NCBI GenBank assembly: GCA_947579665.1
Contig: OX388350.1
Location: 30,537,393 to 30,601,392, forward strand
Reading direction: 5' to 3'
DNA length: 64,000 nucleotides
DNA from: Sympetrum striolatum
Taxonomy: Eukaryota; Arthropoda; Insecta; Odonata; Libellulidae
The stretch's first letter is position 1; each line of letters starts with the position of its first letter. Below are positions 35,771 to 48,500 of the stretch, piece after piece. The notes beneath the pieces were generated by a model, which made no database searches, had not been told where the DNA came from, and saw only the letters and a list, made by a program, of their open reading frames with translations. The position numbers and the translations under genes are program-made.

Positions 35771-36477
35771 CATCGACGAGGTTTACCAATGCGAAAAATC
35801 AAATCCCGAAAAAAGCAAAAGGAATACGACATTCAACTCTGAAGATTTCGTAACCACCTCCTCAAATGCGCTGTGTTCGCCTGCCTTTTTATTTTCAAGC
35901 CTTGCTCTTTTTTGGTTTTCTTTACGCTAAACGTTTTATTTTTCCCAATCTTAAATAATGATTATAAAACCCCCAGGTAAAAAAAATTCCCAATATATAT
36001 GTATATTCCAATCACGACTATTTGATAGTCAATAGTTTTACTTATTCAGGGGTATATTCAATGGCACGCCATGGGTAAGTTAGGTTAATTCCTTATTCTC
36101 ATTTCCTTAAATTCGTTAAAGAATATAAATAAGATGTTGAAAAAGTAAGGGGTGATCATATTTCAAATTAATTGTCCTTTCTCTCATTTCTAGCCTAATT
36201 AATCTGCTGCATATTTACTCTTGTCACCTACTTAAAAACTGTGAATAATGCATAATGTTTGTAGTATAATATTGGTATTACCATCCTCATTCATGCGATG
36301 GATATTTTAACTCATGTTACTCATATATAAACCATCAGTAAATAATCCATTACTTGCTCACCTGGAAACTTTTGCTGCCTTGTTTGCCATGTAAATCTTT
36401 CTCAAAATAACAGACCAAAATTTTGCTAAATCAATGAAAAAAAATCTGTCTTAACAAGCTGTACATAGCTTTGCCAC
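35771..36477. other. AT-rich spacer
   Basis: Nothing is recognised. Isolated donor-like words (CATGG|GTAAGTTAGG near 36067) occur without acceptors. Confidence 0.4.
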
Positions 36478-36724
36478 TTGGGATTTGAGCACAAACTTAG
36501 TCTCGATCCAATGTCTCACTCAGAAATTTTTCTTATTTCGCTTTTCGATGTGCTTCTGTCCGGTCCGACTCTCGATTCGCGCTCTTTCATTTCCGCGCGG
36601 ATCTTTTGGATCATCTTGCTTTGCATTTCCTCATCGCCAAAATTTTCAAACGAATCATCCTTTATTTGCTATTTCTCCACGTCTTGTTTTTAATGTCCCT
36701 CTTTCTTTCTCTTTTCCTCCCTAG

Positions 36725-36757
36725 GACCTATCTGCGAAAGACTTCCGGACGCGAAAG
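36725..36757 (+). other. Candidate 33-nt microexon
   Basis: A dense pyrimidine tract (about 36695-36722) ends in CCTAG at 36724. Thirty-three bases later comes AAAG|GTAGGAG, a fair donor. The 33 nt are open in all three frames. The phase-0 reading gives DLSAKDFRTRK, an arginine/lysine-rich peptide. The length is a multiple of three, as for many cassette microexons. No flanking exon is identified in the window, so this stays a signal-based guess. Confidence 0.25.
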
Positions 36758-37090
36758 GTAGGAGGTTTGACTAAATTTCTCACGGGGGTAGCGCTAAGAG
36801 CGGGGGTTTTCGGGGATGGGGTCCCCCCTCCAAGGGATCCAGGGATCGAATCGTGTCGAGAGCCTTCTTCTCGGACGCTGGCGCCACTAAGTGGATTCCC
36901 TCCGCACCATATTCCGCATTGGGGCGTCGTCCCTTGTCTTCAGAGCCATTGATCCACGCCTCTCGCGAACACGCCCCGAAAAACACGCAGCACACACACG
37001 GAAGTGAAAGCGTTTTACTTTTTCCATGCGGACCGCTTAAGTTCTCGCGAAGGATGCGTTTTCCATCCAGTACTACGCATAGTTTTAGCT
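36758..37090. other. GC-richer block next to the SINE cluster
   Basis: Overlapping frames occur on both strands with no domain. CpG content is moderate. Confidence 0.3.
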
Positions 37091-37092
37091 TT

Positions 37093-37219
37093 GCTCGGGA
37101 AAGTGTGTGACTTGAACCAAAGTTGTACAAGAAAAGAAAAATTGTACTAGGCTGGGACTCGAACCCAGGTCTCCAACTTCCCGGGCAGGTATTCTAACCA
37201 CTAAACTACCGAGTCACGC
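37093..37219 (-). repeat. tRNA-derived SINE, unit 1 of tandem pair
   Basis: On the minus strand the head has a D-arm/A-box region TAGTTTAGTGGTTAGAATAC and a T-arm GGGTTCGAGTCCCAGCC. It is followed by a tail containing TTGTACAACTTTGG. The same head and tail occur in the next unit, 122 bp on, and at 37.7 kb. The total is about 125 bp, short for a SINE. The anticodon region is irregular. Confidence 0.75.
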
Positions 37220-37341
37220 ACGAGAAAGTCTTGACCCAATGTTGTACAGGAAGTGAAAAATGAAGTGACTTGGCTGGGACTCGAACCCAGATTTTCCACT
37301 TTGCGAGGAGTTATTCTGACCACTAAACTACCCAGTCACGC
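37216..37341 (-). repeat. tRNA-derived SINE, unit 2 of tandem pair
   Basis: Same structure as unit 1. Here GTGACT near 37266 pairs with AGTCAC at 37334-37339 like an acceptor stem, and the tail reads TGTACAACATTGGGTCAAG on the minus strand. The start of this unit overlaps the end of unit 1, consistent with head-to-tail insertion or tandem duplication. Confidence 0.75.
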
Positions 37342-37349
37342 ACACTGCC

Positions 37350-37392
37350 GGAAAAGTTGGGGACCCGGGATCGATTCCCAGTTCAGTCACAA
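37350..37392 (+). repeat. tRNA-like T-arm fragment, opposite orientation
   Basis: GACCCGGGATCGATTCCCAG followed by TTCAGTCAC. It faces away from the minus-strand unit just to its left, giving a head-to-head pair. Confidence 0.5.
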
Positions 37393-37694
37393 TTCTTCTA
37401 ATTGTTTCTCATAGTATCCTCTTTAATCAATTTATAATTCTATGATTAATGACGATGGGTTAGATGGAAGAAGAGACTTTTAGTCTCAATCTCGCTAAAA
37501 TATAGACGATTATTATTTTTAATTTCTTGTACAACTACTGTAGAATCTAAAATTGTGAAAAGGGAATGATGAACACTTTTATAGAAACTTGTAATTAATG
37601 AAATAGTTACGGAAACATTGAAGTGAATCTTTTACGAAATACGAAATTTGAATTACATAATCTTAGTGATTATGATAAGGAGATATCTTTACAC

Positions 37695-37803
37695 GATAAG
37701 TCGTGCAACTTCGACCCAAGAGATACAAATGTGAAAGATAGTGACATAACTGGGACTCGAGCCCAGGTCTGGCAGGTATTCCAACTACTAAACTAGCTTG
37801 CCG
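37695..37803 (-). repeat. tRNA-derived SINE copy
   Basis: The T-arm CTGGGCTCGAGTCCCAG and the GACCCAAGAGATACAAATGT-type tail align with the 37.1-37.3 kb units. The tRNA part is shortened in its middle. Confidence 0.6.
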
Positions 37804-37837
37804 CATCAATCCCACCTCTGTTAAAGAAACACTTAGC

Positions 37838-37885
37838 CAGCAAGGCGAAATCGGAGACCTGGGTTCGAATCCCTGTTATATCGCT
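37838..37885 (+). repeat. tRNA-like fragment, opposite orientation
   Basis: GAGACCTGGGTTCGAATCCC followed by TGTTATAT. With the copy at 37746 it gives matching inverted ends (ATAAC, one base, GGGA, one base, TCGA). Confidence 0.55.
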
Positions 37886-37889
37886 ATTA

Positions 37890-39515
37890 TTTACCTCTGT
37901 TTCTCTTTACGAAAACTCAATATTTTTAAACACGTTTCTCCCCAATTTTAATGTGCGATTCGGCTAACCATATACCCGCGTTATAATAAAAACTCTTTAA
38001 TAACCAATATTGTACATTAGTACTGAGCTACTGATGAGAATCTCTTACGCAATACGAAACTCTATAATCATTAAAACTTAACCAGGCAGCACGACATAGT
38101 AACCTAGATCAAGTAATAGATCGAACGGAATACCGTGTGACACTTGTATAAACTAGTTAAATGGTAATGAGGTATCTTAGACTCGAGATGCATTGGAATC
38201 AGCGGTACTAACACAATAAGCGCATTTTAATCATAACAAGTTCTCGATACTTGTCTTTCTCTTCTCGTAAGTATATATTGTCCATTTCTAAGGCTGTATT
38301 TAGATACTAGGAGAGTTGAATTTTCTTAATACAAATATTAACTAGATAACTAGTAGAAAAACTAGTTAAAGTAGCAGTAAGAAAGTTGATAGACTAGTCA
38401 TTTCCTTTCATCATTATTATTGCCTTCTGCGAAGTATTCCTCCGCTAGTATAGAACTAGATAGCGTAAACAATCATTTGCATGCCATGTATACAAGTTTC
38501 TACCTCTGAAAACCTAACTATGGTAGATGAATCACACCTGAATGCCGATCTTCAAATACATCCCACTCTTCGTGCCAACTTTCATATTTTTAACAATTGG
38601 TTACTCCATTCAACTTTTTGATATTGAGTCAAATACACCTGACGTAAAGCTACGGGGAAGCTTGCAGTAGTTCAGGGATTTTTACTGCTCTATAAGAGAT
38701 ATAAAACCTTAGTTTTTTAAATTATAATGCTGACGTAGTTCAAGGAAAAGTAGCTAGGAAAAGCAATAATAACGTAGGGTTTATCTGAAAATTTTAATTA
38801 TAACCTCGAATATAAATATAGATCAACAACCAAATAAAAGACATTAGAATGATAGAAATGAATAGCAATCATGAAGATGAATAATATGAGTTTTAGGCAT
38901 CACACGTGCTCGTATTTTCAATTTTGACGAATTTCCCTCTAGTTTTATAATGAGTCTAGATTGGAGAAGAACATTTTTATTCTGTACCAACTAAATTTCT
39001 TTTCAGCCTTTTAAATTATACTTTACTTCATTTATTGCTTGACATTTCTATTCAATTGACATTTGTATTACCTCTTGTAGTAAAGTTGAATCAAAATCGC
39101 TCCCCCAAAACCATTTTACTCTCCCACCATTTTTTCTCGTATGCTTTTTTCACTGCATGGAATACATATTTTGGCACCTTTTCCACAGCATTTGTCTTAA
39201 AAGTGTATTTACTGTTTGCACATAGCTTGGACATTTTGCATTCAAAATCCGAAATATTTACCAGATTAAAATTTATGAAAATTTTAAATTTCCCTAAGAA
39301 GATTAATTTATGATTCTAAATAACAATTAAAAACTTATAATTTTTAATTAATTAATTTACCTTCAAATCAGATTCAATTATTTTTTATCTTCTAAATTAC
39401 CGAAGAAAATAATAATTTATAAAATTTTCAGCATGGTAAGTATATTCATTTTCAAATATTTTTCGGAACGGATTCCTGCATAGAGACCAGAAGCTTATTT
39501 CCTCATAATATTCGA
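37890..39515. other. AT-rich spacer
   Basis: No gene is recognised. CTAGT-rich low-complexity sequence lies at 38330-38400. An AT-rich frame at 39035-39313 has no family features. Confidence 0.4.
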
Positions 39516-40060
39516 CCTTTCTCACTTTTTACATCTCTTTCTCTCTCACTATTTTGCTAAATTCTACGCTTTTTACCTTTCCGAGCAAAACCAAGCCTTT
39601 TTTCCCTTCGTCCTTGAGAAGGTATATTTTAATCCGCCTTCCTTGATTCGATTCTCTCTGCATCCAATTTCCCCCGTTCGTCTCGAGTGTCTCATTACAC
39701 GCCCTTCTTCCATCTCAGCCTTCTCCTCCCAATTCTTAATCCTCTCCGACCCCTTTTTCTTTCCCTTCCCTGCATCCCTCTACTGGAGAACTCCTTACTT
39801 TTCCCCACACTTTCTAGTTACCAATTTTCTTCGGAATTCTTGTCCGGGGCCCATTTGCAGAAATCGGCCCAGCTGCTTCGATCTCCGACCTATTTCCCCA
39901 CTCCCTCTTCCGAGGAGCAGTCCTATTTCCTTCGACTTCCGCATTCTACATCCAATTCCTCCCGTCTTTTCAAATTGCCCTCCTGTCTAATTTCCATTTC
40001 CGATAAAAGATGGCATCGGAATGCACGTACGCCGAGGAAGTGTGCCTCTCCTTAAAAGCC
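39516..40060 (+). other. Longest pyrimidine-rich tract
   Basis: The plus strand is dominated by C and T for about 450 bp. Two overlapping frames give Ser/Pro/Phe/Leu-rich translations typical of CT-rich DNA. No gene is called. Confidence 0.45.
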
Positions 40061-42320
40061 CGGGAAAAATTATGAAGTTGATATTGCATCCGAAGGGGCC
40101 GTAGGAGAACTTTGCTCACTTCCACTGTCGATTCGATAACCTGTCGCTACTTCAATAACCAATTATGGCAAGGATTCGAGAAAGAGCATATACCTGTTCC
40201 TCGTCTAATCGAAGTACCTAATATAATTCTAGCTGTAATTGATTTAGGATGTTAAATTGTTTCTCATTCCTAAATCTTGTAAGTAAATTGTTGACTGCAT
40301 AACGAATAATTAAAATAATAATGTCTAATTTAATTAATATAGCTTATTTTATTAAGGCATAAAAGAAACTTTAATGTCAAATAAGTTTAAGGGCAATTTG
40401 CAAAATACGTAATTAATGAAGAATTTTCATTGACATTTCGACATTCCTTTCGTATTACTATTCATGCAAACTTTTCACACCTTATTTATCCAAGATGACG
40501 ATAAATAAACATATAAAGAGAGTATACGACGAATTTACGAGTAGTAATAGAACATTAACGAAAAGCCATCGAGGGTAAAAACGGCCAATTTCCAAAAGCC
40601 TAAAATCCAGTGTATCTCTTATATTTAGAGACCAGAAATTTGTGGATGAAATTCATTACTTTTAGGAATTTCTACTCTTACTGTTAAATTTTTAAATTTA
40701 TAGCAAGATGAACCTCAAAACATGAAGCAATCAATATAAGGATATACATTCACCATGATTGTGAATGTAATCGATTTTAAAATATTTCCTAGAGACAATA
40801 AAAAAAGAATATTATGAAAAACATCAAGCGAATATTAAATATACTGTGAAATCTGTGCACTGGCACTATCTGTGCAATCTGTTTGATATTATTTAAATTT
40901 TTTTGCCTTTGAAGAATTCAATGCTAGATAATATACATTCTAATAAGGGCGTTTTAATAGTATTACCACTGTATTCTATGATTAAAACACCGATATACAT
41001 TTCTAAATGTTAATATAATATGATCACAGAAGGCACGAGGACTAAGGGTTTCCATAGCAATTAATAAAGGTTCCGAACAAATATTTCAAGTTATATTATT
41101 TGACTGCTTTTGCAGAAGTTACGTATCTATGTTTTGCATTGATAATGAAGCACTCTGTGATATATATATACTATTATTTCGGCATTATTTAATGGAATAT
41201 ATCCTCAATATATCTCAGGATAGGAAATATGCTGATTTATACAGTACATTGCAGCACATTCCATATTCAACGATTTCGAATCGGACGGATGTCAAATTAT
41301 TCACAATAATTCCAAATACAGTTAATTGGTAAGCCTTTTACTGTCATAAATAATATTGTTTCGTTATTCCCAAATCGTAGCATTCCTTTATGAATAATTT
41401 GAATCATAGTCATGTATTTTCGAAAAATTGAGTCCTCCTATGGAGGTACATGAACTATGCATAAGAACAATCCTTCCGCTATGAAATACTATCGCGGTGT
41501 CGCTTATGCAGAGGGCGCTCTGCGGTGAAAGAGACGGCTCGCGGTCAAACAATGGGAAGGCCAACAAATGGCGCTTCATGTCCAAAAGTGACGCCATCGC
41601 GACCTCTCGACTCAGCTGTGAATAATGCATTGACTACCTTTCACAGACTTCGAATCTTTTGTTCACTCCCTAGACCTGCGATCGAGTACGTTTATCCGCA
41701 AGTGGCATCGACTTACAGGTGTTGTGATCATAAACAAAACTGGAGTGGAGAAAACAGTGATTATGTTTCCCCTAATTAACTCGTTCCATTTAAAGACTGC
41801 GTGATTGTAGTCTGGACAAATGTACTAAACTGTTTTTAATTTAATGTAAACGGAAAACAATGGTGTTTTGTGCCACATCCGTTTCCTTACTGTACAATTA
41901 ATGTAGCAGTATTTTTATTTTGAGGTTTAACCACAAAAATAAAGTACAGATTAGTACATAGTACGCTTGAAACTTCGGTGTTTGAATACTTGAAAAATAT
42001 TGGCCATTTCAGAGATAAAAAAACTGAAACATAAAACTTTTGATACTGATCCGTTATAGATCATTTACATCCTCTGTGATTGTATGATTTATCCTAGGCT
42101 GGAATGCTCGATATAAAAATTAAAGTTAATTATCTTTTATTCATTTGAAAAATGTAATTATGTTTATGTTTTGATATAATGGTGACAGACACAGATATTG
42201 TAAACGTATTGCGATAGGGAGCATTCTTGATGAATCTTTATGATGTTTATCTACAAGAAGGATTGAAAGCGTCTTTATACGTAACAAAAATAGTGAGGAG
42301 AAATGGGTATGGAAAAGGTC
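40061..42320. other. AT-rich spacer with one base-balanced patch
   Basis: The patch at 41500-41770 has CpG-containing words and frames on both strands, but no recognisable protein. The rest is featureless. Confidence 0.4.
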
Positions 42321-42324
42321 CGAT

Positions 42325-42391
42325 GGAGCCGAGTCTTGAACGCGTCTCTTCCAACTAGCGTTACATTGCTCTACCTTTTAGGCTTCCAGGC
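42325..42391 (-). repeat. Decayed tRNA-like sequence
   Basis: On the minus strand a weak T-arm (GTTCAAGACTCGG) and an A-box-like TAGAGCAATGTAACG are spaced as in a tRNA. Both boxes have substitutions. Confidence 0.4.
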
Positions 42392-42394
42392 TAG

Positions 42395-44335
42395 AACATT
42401 TTACCATACTTTTCGATAACATGACCTTGCTATGTGGTGTCGTCTAATATACATTATTAATAATAGGACACAAAAAATCCAAAGTTCAAGAAATATTCCC
42501 ACAATTTCATGAAGTTTAGAGGTGTTGCTATCTTGGTAGCGTTAAAGTGCAGTTAGGGATTAGGAAACTTATCTACCAAAGCAATTAGCATAGCGAACTT
42601 TTTGACCTACGACTACGATACCAAAACGAGCAACCTTTTTTATATTCGTTAGATGAATATGGTACTAAATTTTGCTTCATGGTTGAATTTTATTCAACAC
42701 AATTTAAAATAACGTTATCAGCATGACATCGAGAATCAAAGCTGCGGAGATAACATGCAGGTTATGACCGTTATTTTACGGGAAGCGGAAACTTAATCGA
42801 GATCACACTGAAACGCTTTTTCTGCTTGAACTGGTATCAAAATTAAATGAATCATACAGTGATATTATCTCCAAAAGCAACTATAAACTTATACTTTGAA
42901 AGAGTCTAGTTTCCCACACATGTGGACATAGCCAAACTAAAATAAATTAATTTCAAGACTATTTCGAATAATATTCGTGATTATGACATTTTTCACCAAA
43001 ATATTTCAATAAAACAAACATTTCCGATCAATATACGGAGTGCATGTCGTGACTGCCAATACAGACAGGAGCAACGCAGATATCTATGACTAGTAACAAG
43101 TCAAAAGTAAAAAAACTTGAGTACTTAATGGTTAATATTGAAACTTATTTATATGTATCAATGTGTAGAAACGGAATTGCATTTTCATGGTATTGCTAAC
43201 GCAGATAGAGATCGATGAAACGGATATAATAATGCAATATACATATTAAAGTATCGCCTGCAAGACGCAACCAGCAAGACACATTGTACGGCGTGTTACG
43301 TGCATTACAGGGGCTATGCCTTCTTTCGTGCAATGCTTTTTATCGTGCTATCAAACTCCATATTTTTAGGGAAATAAAACACGTCAACGATAAATACCCA
43401 TTAGCTCACGAAAGAAATTTCTATCAAGTGCGACTAGTAGCGCGTGTTACGAATATATTAAAATGCTTCATTAAGCGTCGTTTCTGGAGGAGAAAATTTA
43501 TACCGTTTTTAATTAAAAACTGAACTCACCCGCTTTTCTCTAGGATTACGTCTGGCTAGCCGTATGTCTGCATCAGAATCTTTGTGATGTCACTAGAAAA
43601 AAAAGGAAAATCGATAAATTTTAAACGTACTTCAATTTAGAAAAACGAAATACATATATACATAGAATATAGGCATAGAATATAAATCAGAAAGGCTCCA
43701 ATAATACCCTGAAGAAGTTAATGACAACTAATATGAAAACTTTACTGAAATTGTCACTGTTTAATGTCAGAATCAATAATGAAAAAGGTGCTATTTAATC
43801 ATGCTCATGTATCTTAATTATATTGGAATATATTATATTTTATATGGATTAACCATGAATATATTTTATTGTGATAGAAATAAAAATTACCAAGAATTTC
43901 CCATGAAAATTTAACAGAGAATAGAAAAGGCGAAGAGTATGTGGATAGCTGAATTTGCTATCACCTTATCACTAAGCAAGAGTGCTTACGTCCGAGTAAC
44001 ATATTTGATAAATATATATTTACCTAGAAATAAATGTGTGTGCATTATTTTCAAAGAAATAAATATAATTTACGTTCTAAGGTTCTATTTATACAAGAAA
44101 TGCTCGGTCACTGTCCCACTTTCTACGGTTCCGAAAAAATCTCATGTTAAATACATTTCTGCGAAATTCGTATAATAACTTTGGGGTTAGAGGAAATTCT
44201 CGCTCCTTCGAACACACCTTACCCAAAAATAAATTCGTTCTTTTAAGCCTAAAAAGAGAGTGGATGTTCCCATTAACCCTTCATTCTCTTTATTTCTGCG
44301 TTTGTAAGCTGAAATTTCCTTCCTTCTGTTAGAGA
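42395..44335. other. AT-rich spacer
   Basis: No gene is recognised. A small direct repeat of CATAGAATATA occurs near 43665-43680. Confidence 0.4.
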
Positions 44336-44339
44336 AAAG

Positions 44340-44775
44340 GCCCTCTCAAACGGTCCGTGTAATTCCAGAGGAAATAACACGTGGCGTGCCTTAGTGCGAC
44401 TCTGTCCACCCTCGTCCGTTATACTGCAAAGCAAAGGTGGTGGTTTCGTTAAAAAGAGAGAAGAAAAGGAAATTACTGAGAAAAGACGTTTGCACGCCTC
44501 GTTGGTGATAATTGCACCAAGTTTTCTTTTCCGAATGATGCGACCAAGGGGATTACAGATGACTTCATTAAATAGAAGAGGGCTCGCAGACTCAGCGAAA
44601 TGAGAAGGGAGTGAACAATAAAAGAATGTGTTTTAATTCCATCTCTCGGAGGGGGAGAAAGGTTCTGTTGTTTTCAAACCTCGAGAGAAAAGGGAATGTT
44701 TCGATGATTTCTGCCATCTGCGCCAAGGATGTTAACAAATTAATTTAATTAACGCTTGAGGGTTAGCGTGGCCTT
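44340..44775. promoter_or_regulatory. Base-balanced island with clustered TTAAT/AATTA cores
   Basis: ACAAATTAATTTAATTAACG near 44733 packs several homeodomain-type cores, next to GCCATCTGCG (an E-box-like CATCTG). The 69-codon frame at 44394-44603 is not convincing. Possible enhancer. Confidence 0.22.
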
Positions 44776-45329
44776 CAGACCCGTTATCTATATCTGTTAA
44801 GAAAAGTAGACAGAGTTACACAAATAGATTACTATTCATCTCCTCTTTTCGTACTCTATCTTCAAATATAACTATTTCATCAAACTTTGCCGTAATAAGA
44901 ACTACCAAAGATATATTTAAGATGGCTTAATGATTGCAAAGGTATTTTGAATATATAATCATTAAAAAACTAAGATTTTTCGTAATTTTTAACGATAATT
45001 TTGTCCATTTGTGATAATCTCAATCCTTCGATAGCCAGAAACGTATCTTTATCAAATATTATAAAGAATATGAACTTACCTCGTAATATTTTGTAAAACA
45101 TTTACGTGGAATACACAAAATGACTATTTCCTCAACTGATATATATTTCTATAAGTTTCCCATCCATTAATTTCTCTGAGAGAGTAAGGAATGATTTCAT
45201 CTCAAATTTTAAGAGAATCAATAAATCTGATTATTCTAATTGCTTCTCTTCTAACGTCACTCACAACTCGAGTATATATTTTCGAATAACTTGTCGGTGA
45301 AGGTTAAGTAAACTGGAGTATCTTAGAGC

Positions 45330-45446
45330 ATATAGGTGAGCAGCTTAGGCTCCAAGGATAAACATAATTGAAAAAGTGATGTTATTGGAACTCGAACCAA
45401 GATCTCCAGCTTTACGTGCAGGTATTCTATCCACTTGACCGCCATT
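45330..45446 (-). repeat. tRNA-derived SINE copy
   Basis: The minus-strand T-arm TTGGTTCGAGTTCC and D-arm-like region are of the 37-kb type but more diverged. Confidence 0.5.
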
Positions 45447-45635
45447 ATTCGTCGACTTCACTCTGTAAACGTGGTACTGTAAGTTCTTAGATACTTTCAT
45501 TCCCTCAACCCTGTACACTTACTTATGGGGATATATTACATCTATTCCTGTGCCAATCGGTTACCTCTGGTGATGGTTGGTGCCGCTGTGTGGAGCATAA
45601 CATTTTTGACCATAAATCCCATAAACAGAGCAATC

Positions 45636-45717
45636 GCCGTGGGGTGGTGGTTCTATGACTAAAATACATGACTGTAAAGTCGTAGATCTGGGTTCGATTC
45701 TATTCTAGTAATGTCAC
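45636..45717 (+). repeat. tRNA-like sequence, opposite orientation
   Basis: GGGGTGGTGGTTCTATGACT... then GATCTGGGTTCGATTC (45685-45700). It lies about 190 bp from the minus-strand copy at 45378, the loosest of the head-to-head pairs. Confidence 0.5.
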
Positions 45718-45719
45718 TA

Positions 45720-47890
45720 CTTTTCCCTTATGTTTACCCCTGAACTAGTAGATTTCAGGGAATGAACGAGAATTTATAACTACTTCATCCCTCATGGGTG
45801 AAAAATACATTTTCCATTCACTTAATGGTTAATTTTGGGTGAGAATTACACTTAGTTGGACGTGATAGCTCAAGGGAGGGGAAAGGAAAACAGACGATGC
45901 GGTGAACCCTTAATTCCCCATCCAAGAATCTTGAGAAACCATACAACTCCCCGTCGGGAGCAAGTTAATATCTAGGTTTCTCGGGAAAAGTCCCCAAGAA
46001 AAGAAACGAGAGTGTCCTCTTAACGCTTTCATCAAACATTTGCTGCTAAGAAGGCATGGAAGCCTCGCAAGCGTCTAATTCAGATTTGCCAACAATGGAG
46101 TAAAATTAGGGCTCATCGGAATCCTTAAGCTGTGTCTCATGCTTGACCCAAATATGAACACCGTGTGCGGGACTTCGTAAATTTGAATTTCCATTCAACT
46201 TGCGTGATTTCGAGAGTTAGAGGAGATTGAAATTAGAAAGTCAAAACAATGCAAAAATGGTTATGGTGGGAGAACTTCTAAAGCTAATCAGAAACTTCTA
46301 ATCACGAGTTGGAATTTTTCTTTGAATTTCGGTGTCACGTAACTAGTTCCGATAACTGCAGCTTAGTTGTTTGAAATACATCGTTTTTCCCTTGCATACA
46401 TGCCATGTCATCGTTATCTTAAAGAACACTTTAACTTATCCTTTCATAATTCGTGCCAAAAATCTCAACAGGTATACTTGCATTCCGTATAACGAGCTTT
46501 TTATCTAGCATATATAGCAAATAAGATAAACTAAATGGGCATTAACAGTAATTTTGAAGTATTTTAGATGTTTCATTTAAAAATGCATCAACCTCATGAG
46601 TTCTTCCCATCTGTATTCCTAATCTAACTCAGAAAGAGTAAATCGAATGTCTTTAAGTTTCATCACTAGAGGCTCAATTTTTCATATTAAGTATAAAACG
46701 AAATCAGAAAATAATGCTATACATACTTCACCCAAAGAAAAATATTAAAATTAACAAATGGAACTTATTTAAAAAATTAAAAGTAATATTTATTTAAACC
46801 TTTTGGCGGGGTTAGGCCGGTAAGATCTCTCTAGCACCTTTGCATATACTATATAATATTTAAACAATTAATTCAACATCTAAAATTAATTTAAGACTAA
46901 CAAGATAGGGAAAAAGAGAAGTATACACTTCTAGAAACAACAACGTACACAGTTTCATGCTAATTCTAAGTACATATAAACTATAGTTAAAAGATTTGGG
47001 TTATGGGAAAAAACTCCTCAACTGAAGTTCTACGGAAACAAACCCACGATGCAGGAAAACGTAGTACAATAGTCATCATTTCACTAATTTACTTGTGGCC
47101 GCATTTAAACTGAGACTAAAATAAGTAGTTTTTGCCTTTTGAAGTTAACAATGAAGGAATAGATGCAAATCTGAGGTCCGCAGGACCACCAACGTATATA
47201 TATGTAATCTATGCTGCATGAAATATAAGGGTGTGACAGAAGAAGGGTAAAATTTCATTTGCTACTTTTTATGTACAATTTTGACTTTAGAAACTCTTTT
47301 TATGCAGGGAATATTTTCCTCACACCTAAATTTTTCATAAATGTCAACAGAAGAGATGAATGTAGACTACGGAAAAGAAGATTATGGACAAATTGGTAGA
47401 ATTGCTTACTAAGAAAATCTGTAATCTTTCAGGACTGAGGATCCGCAATTGGTTCCAAAACCATCTAACCGGATAACTTCCGCTTGAACGAGCAAAGTGC
47501 TACGTTATTTACATAGATATTGAGAAGCTTTGGAGAATCAATTGAGAAACATCTGTAAATATATATAGAATAAACATGTATGCGCTTCAACGGGATACAA
47601 TTCGAAAATCGGTGAATTATCCATCCTAGGCCAAGGAAGTGAACTTAAACAATACAGCTTTCGAAAGTGGAAGGCATATCAAATTCTATAAAGTTTTCTG
47701 AGAAAGTTAATTCTTACGAACTAAAAATTCCTCGAACACCTTATGCAGAACAACTTTTTCATCATTTTGTTGAATAAATCTATACAATGCATATAGCCAT
47801 TGTACATTTTGCATTATAATTTTTGAATTTCTCGAAATACATGAGAGAGCCATATGATAAGAGGCTTTATAAAAGGTTTAACGTGAAATA
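45720..47890. other. AT-rich spacer
   Basis: No gene. The part at 45860-46110 is GC-richer but has no features. GGTCCGCAGGACC near 47176 is a small palindrome. Confidence 0.4.
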
Positions 47891-47898
47891 TCTACTAC

Positions 47899-47982
47899 GG
47901 ACAGGTGCTCTAACCATTCTAGCTCTAACGTAAAACCGGCTATGAAAGTGGGAGGTCCATGGTTCGATTCCCGCTTTCGGCA
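47899..47982 (+). repeat. tRNA-like sequence
   Basis: The T-arm/B-box GGTTCGATTCCCGC is clear. The upstream GGTGCTCTAACCATTC could be a degraded D-arm. Confidence 0.45.
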
Positions 47983-48159
47983 TACTTTTTCACAGCGGTG
48001 AAAAGAGGCTATCACCCATTCATCTCTTCTGTTGACATTTTGTGACTTCTGTCCTATTTGGCCTCCCCTCTATTTCTTAATCCTTGTGCATTCCTAGCTG
48101 GAATACTTGTAGAGTTAATGTCTCGTCTTTCCTTTCCGACATAGCATTTTCCCTAAATC

Positions 48160-48500
48160 TGGAGGTACTTAGGCCTAGGTGGAGGATCCAATGCTGAGTG
48201 GACTGCCAAATTTATACGAGGGCAAATAGGCGCAAATGCTGATGGCCCAAGGGCAGAACGGACTTTGACCTCCGTCATCCTTTCTATTAGGAGGTAATCC
48301 CCCTCGACGTTGATCAATCATCCAATCGGGGCGCAACTGGCGTTGACCAAAGGGCCGGTACAGGGCCGGAACACAGAAGGGGACTCTGCTGATTGAAACG
48401 GAATTTGGCTTTGAGAGGCCGCGTTGAGGAAAAGTAACGTTGGATTGGAACGCGGCAGAAATCAAATTGGAGTGAAAGGGAGAGAGGATGCCTGCGGTTC
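48160..48500. other. GC-richer block, no gene supported
   Basis: Minus-strand frames of 96 and 62 codons overlap in different registers. Neither has recognisable motifs. Confidence 0.3.

Noticed and set aside
39430..39450. Four-base exon between TTTTCAG and GTAAGTAT
   Set aside because: Acceptor- and donor-like words only four bases apart look striking, but this is neither a plausible exon nor a true recursive site (AG|GT must be adjacent); probably chance.
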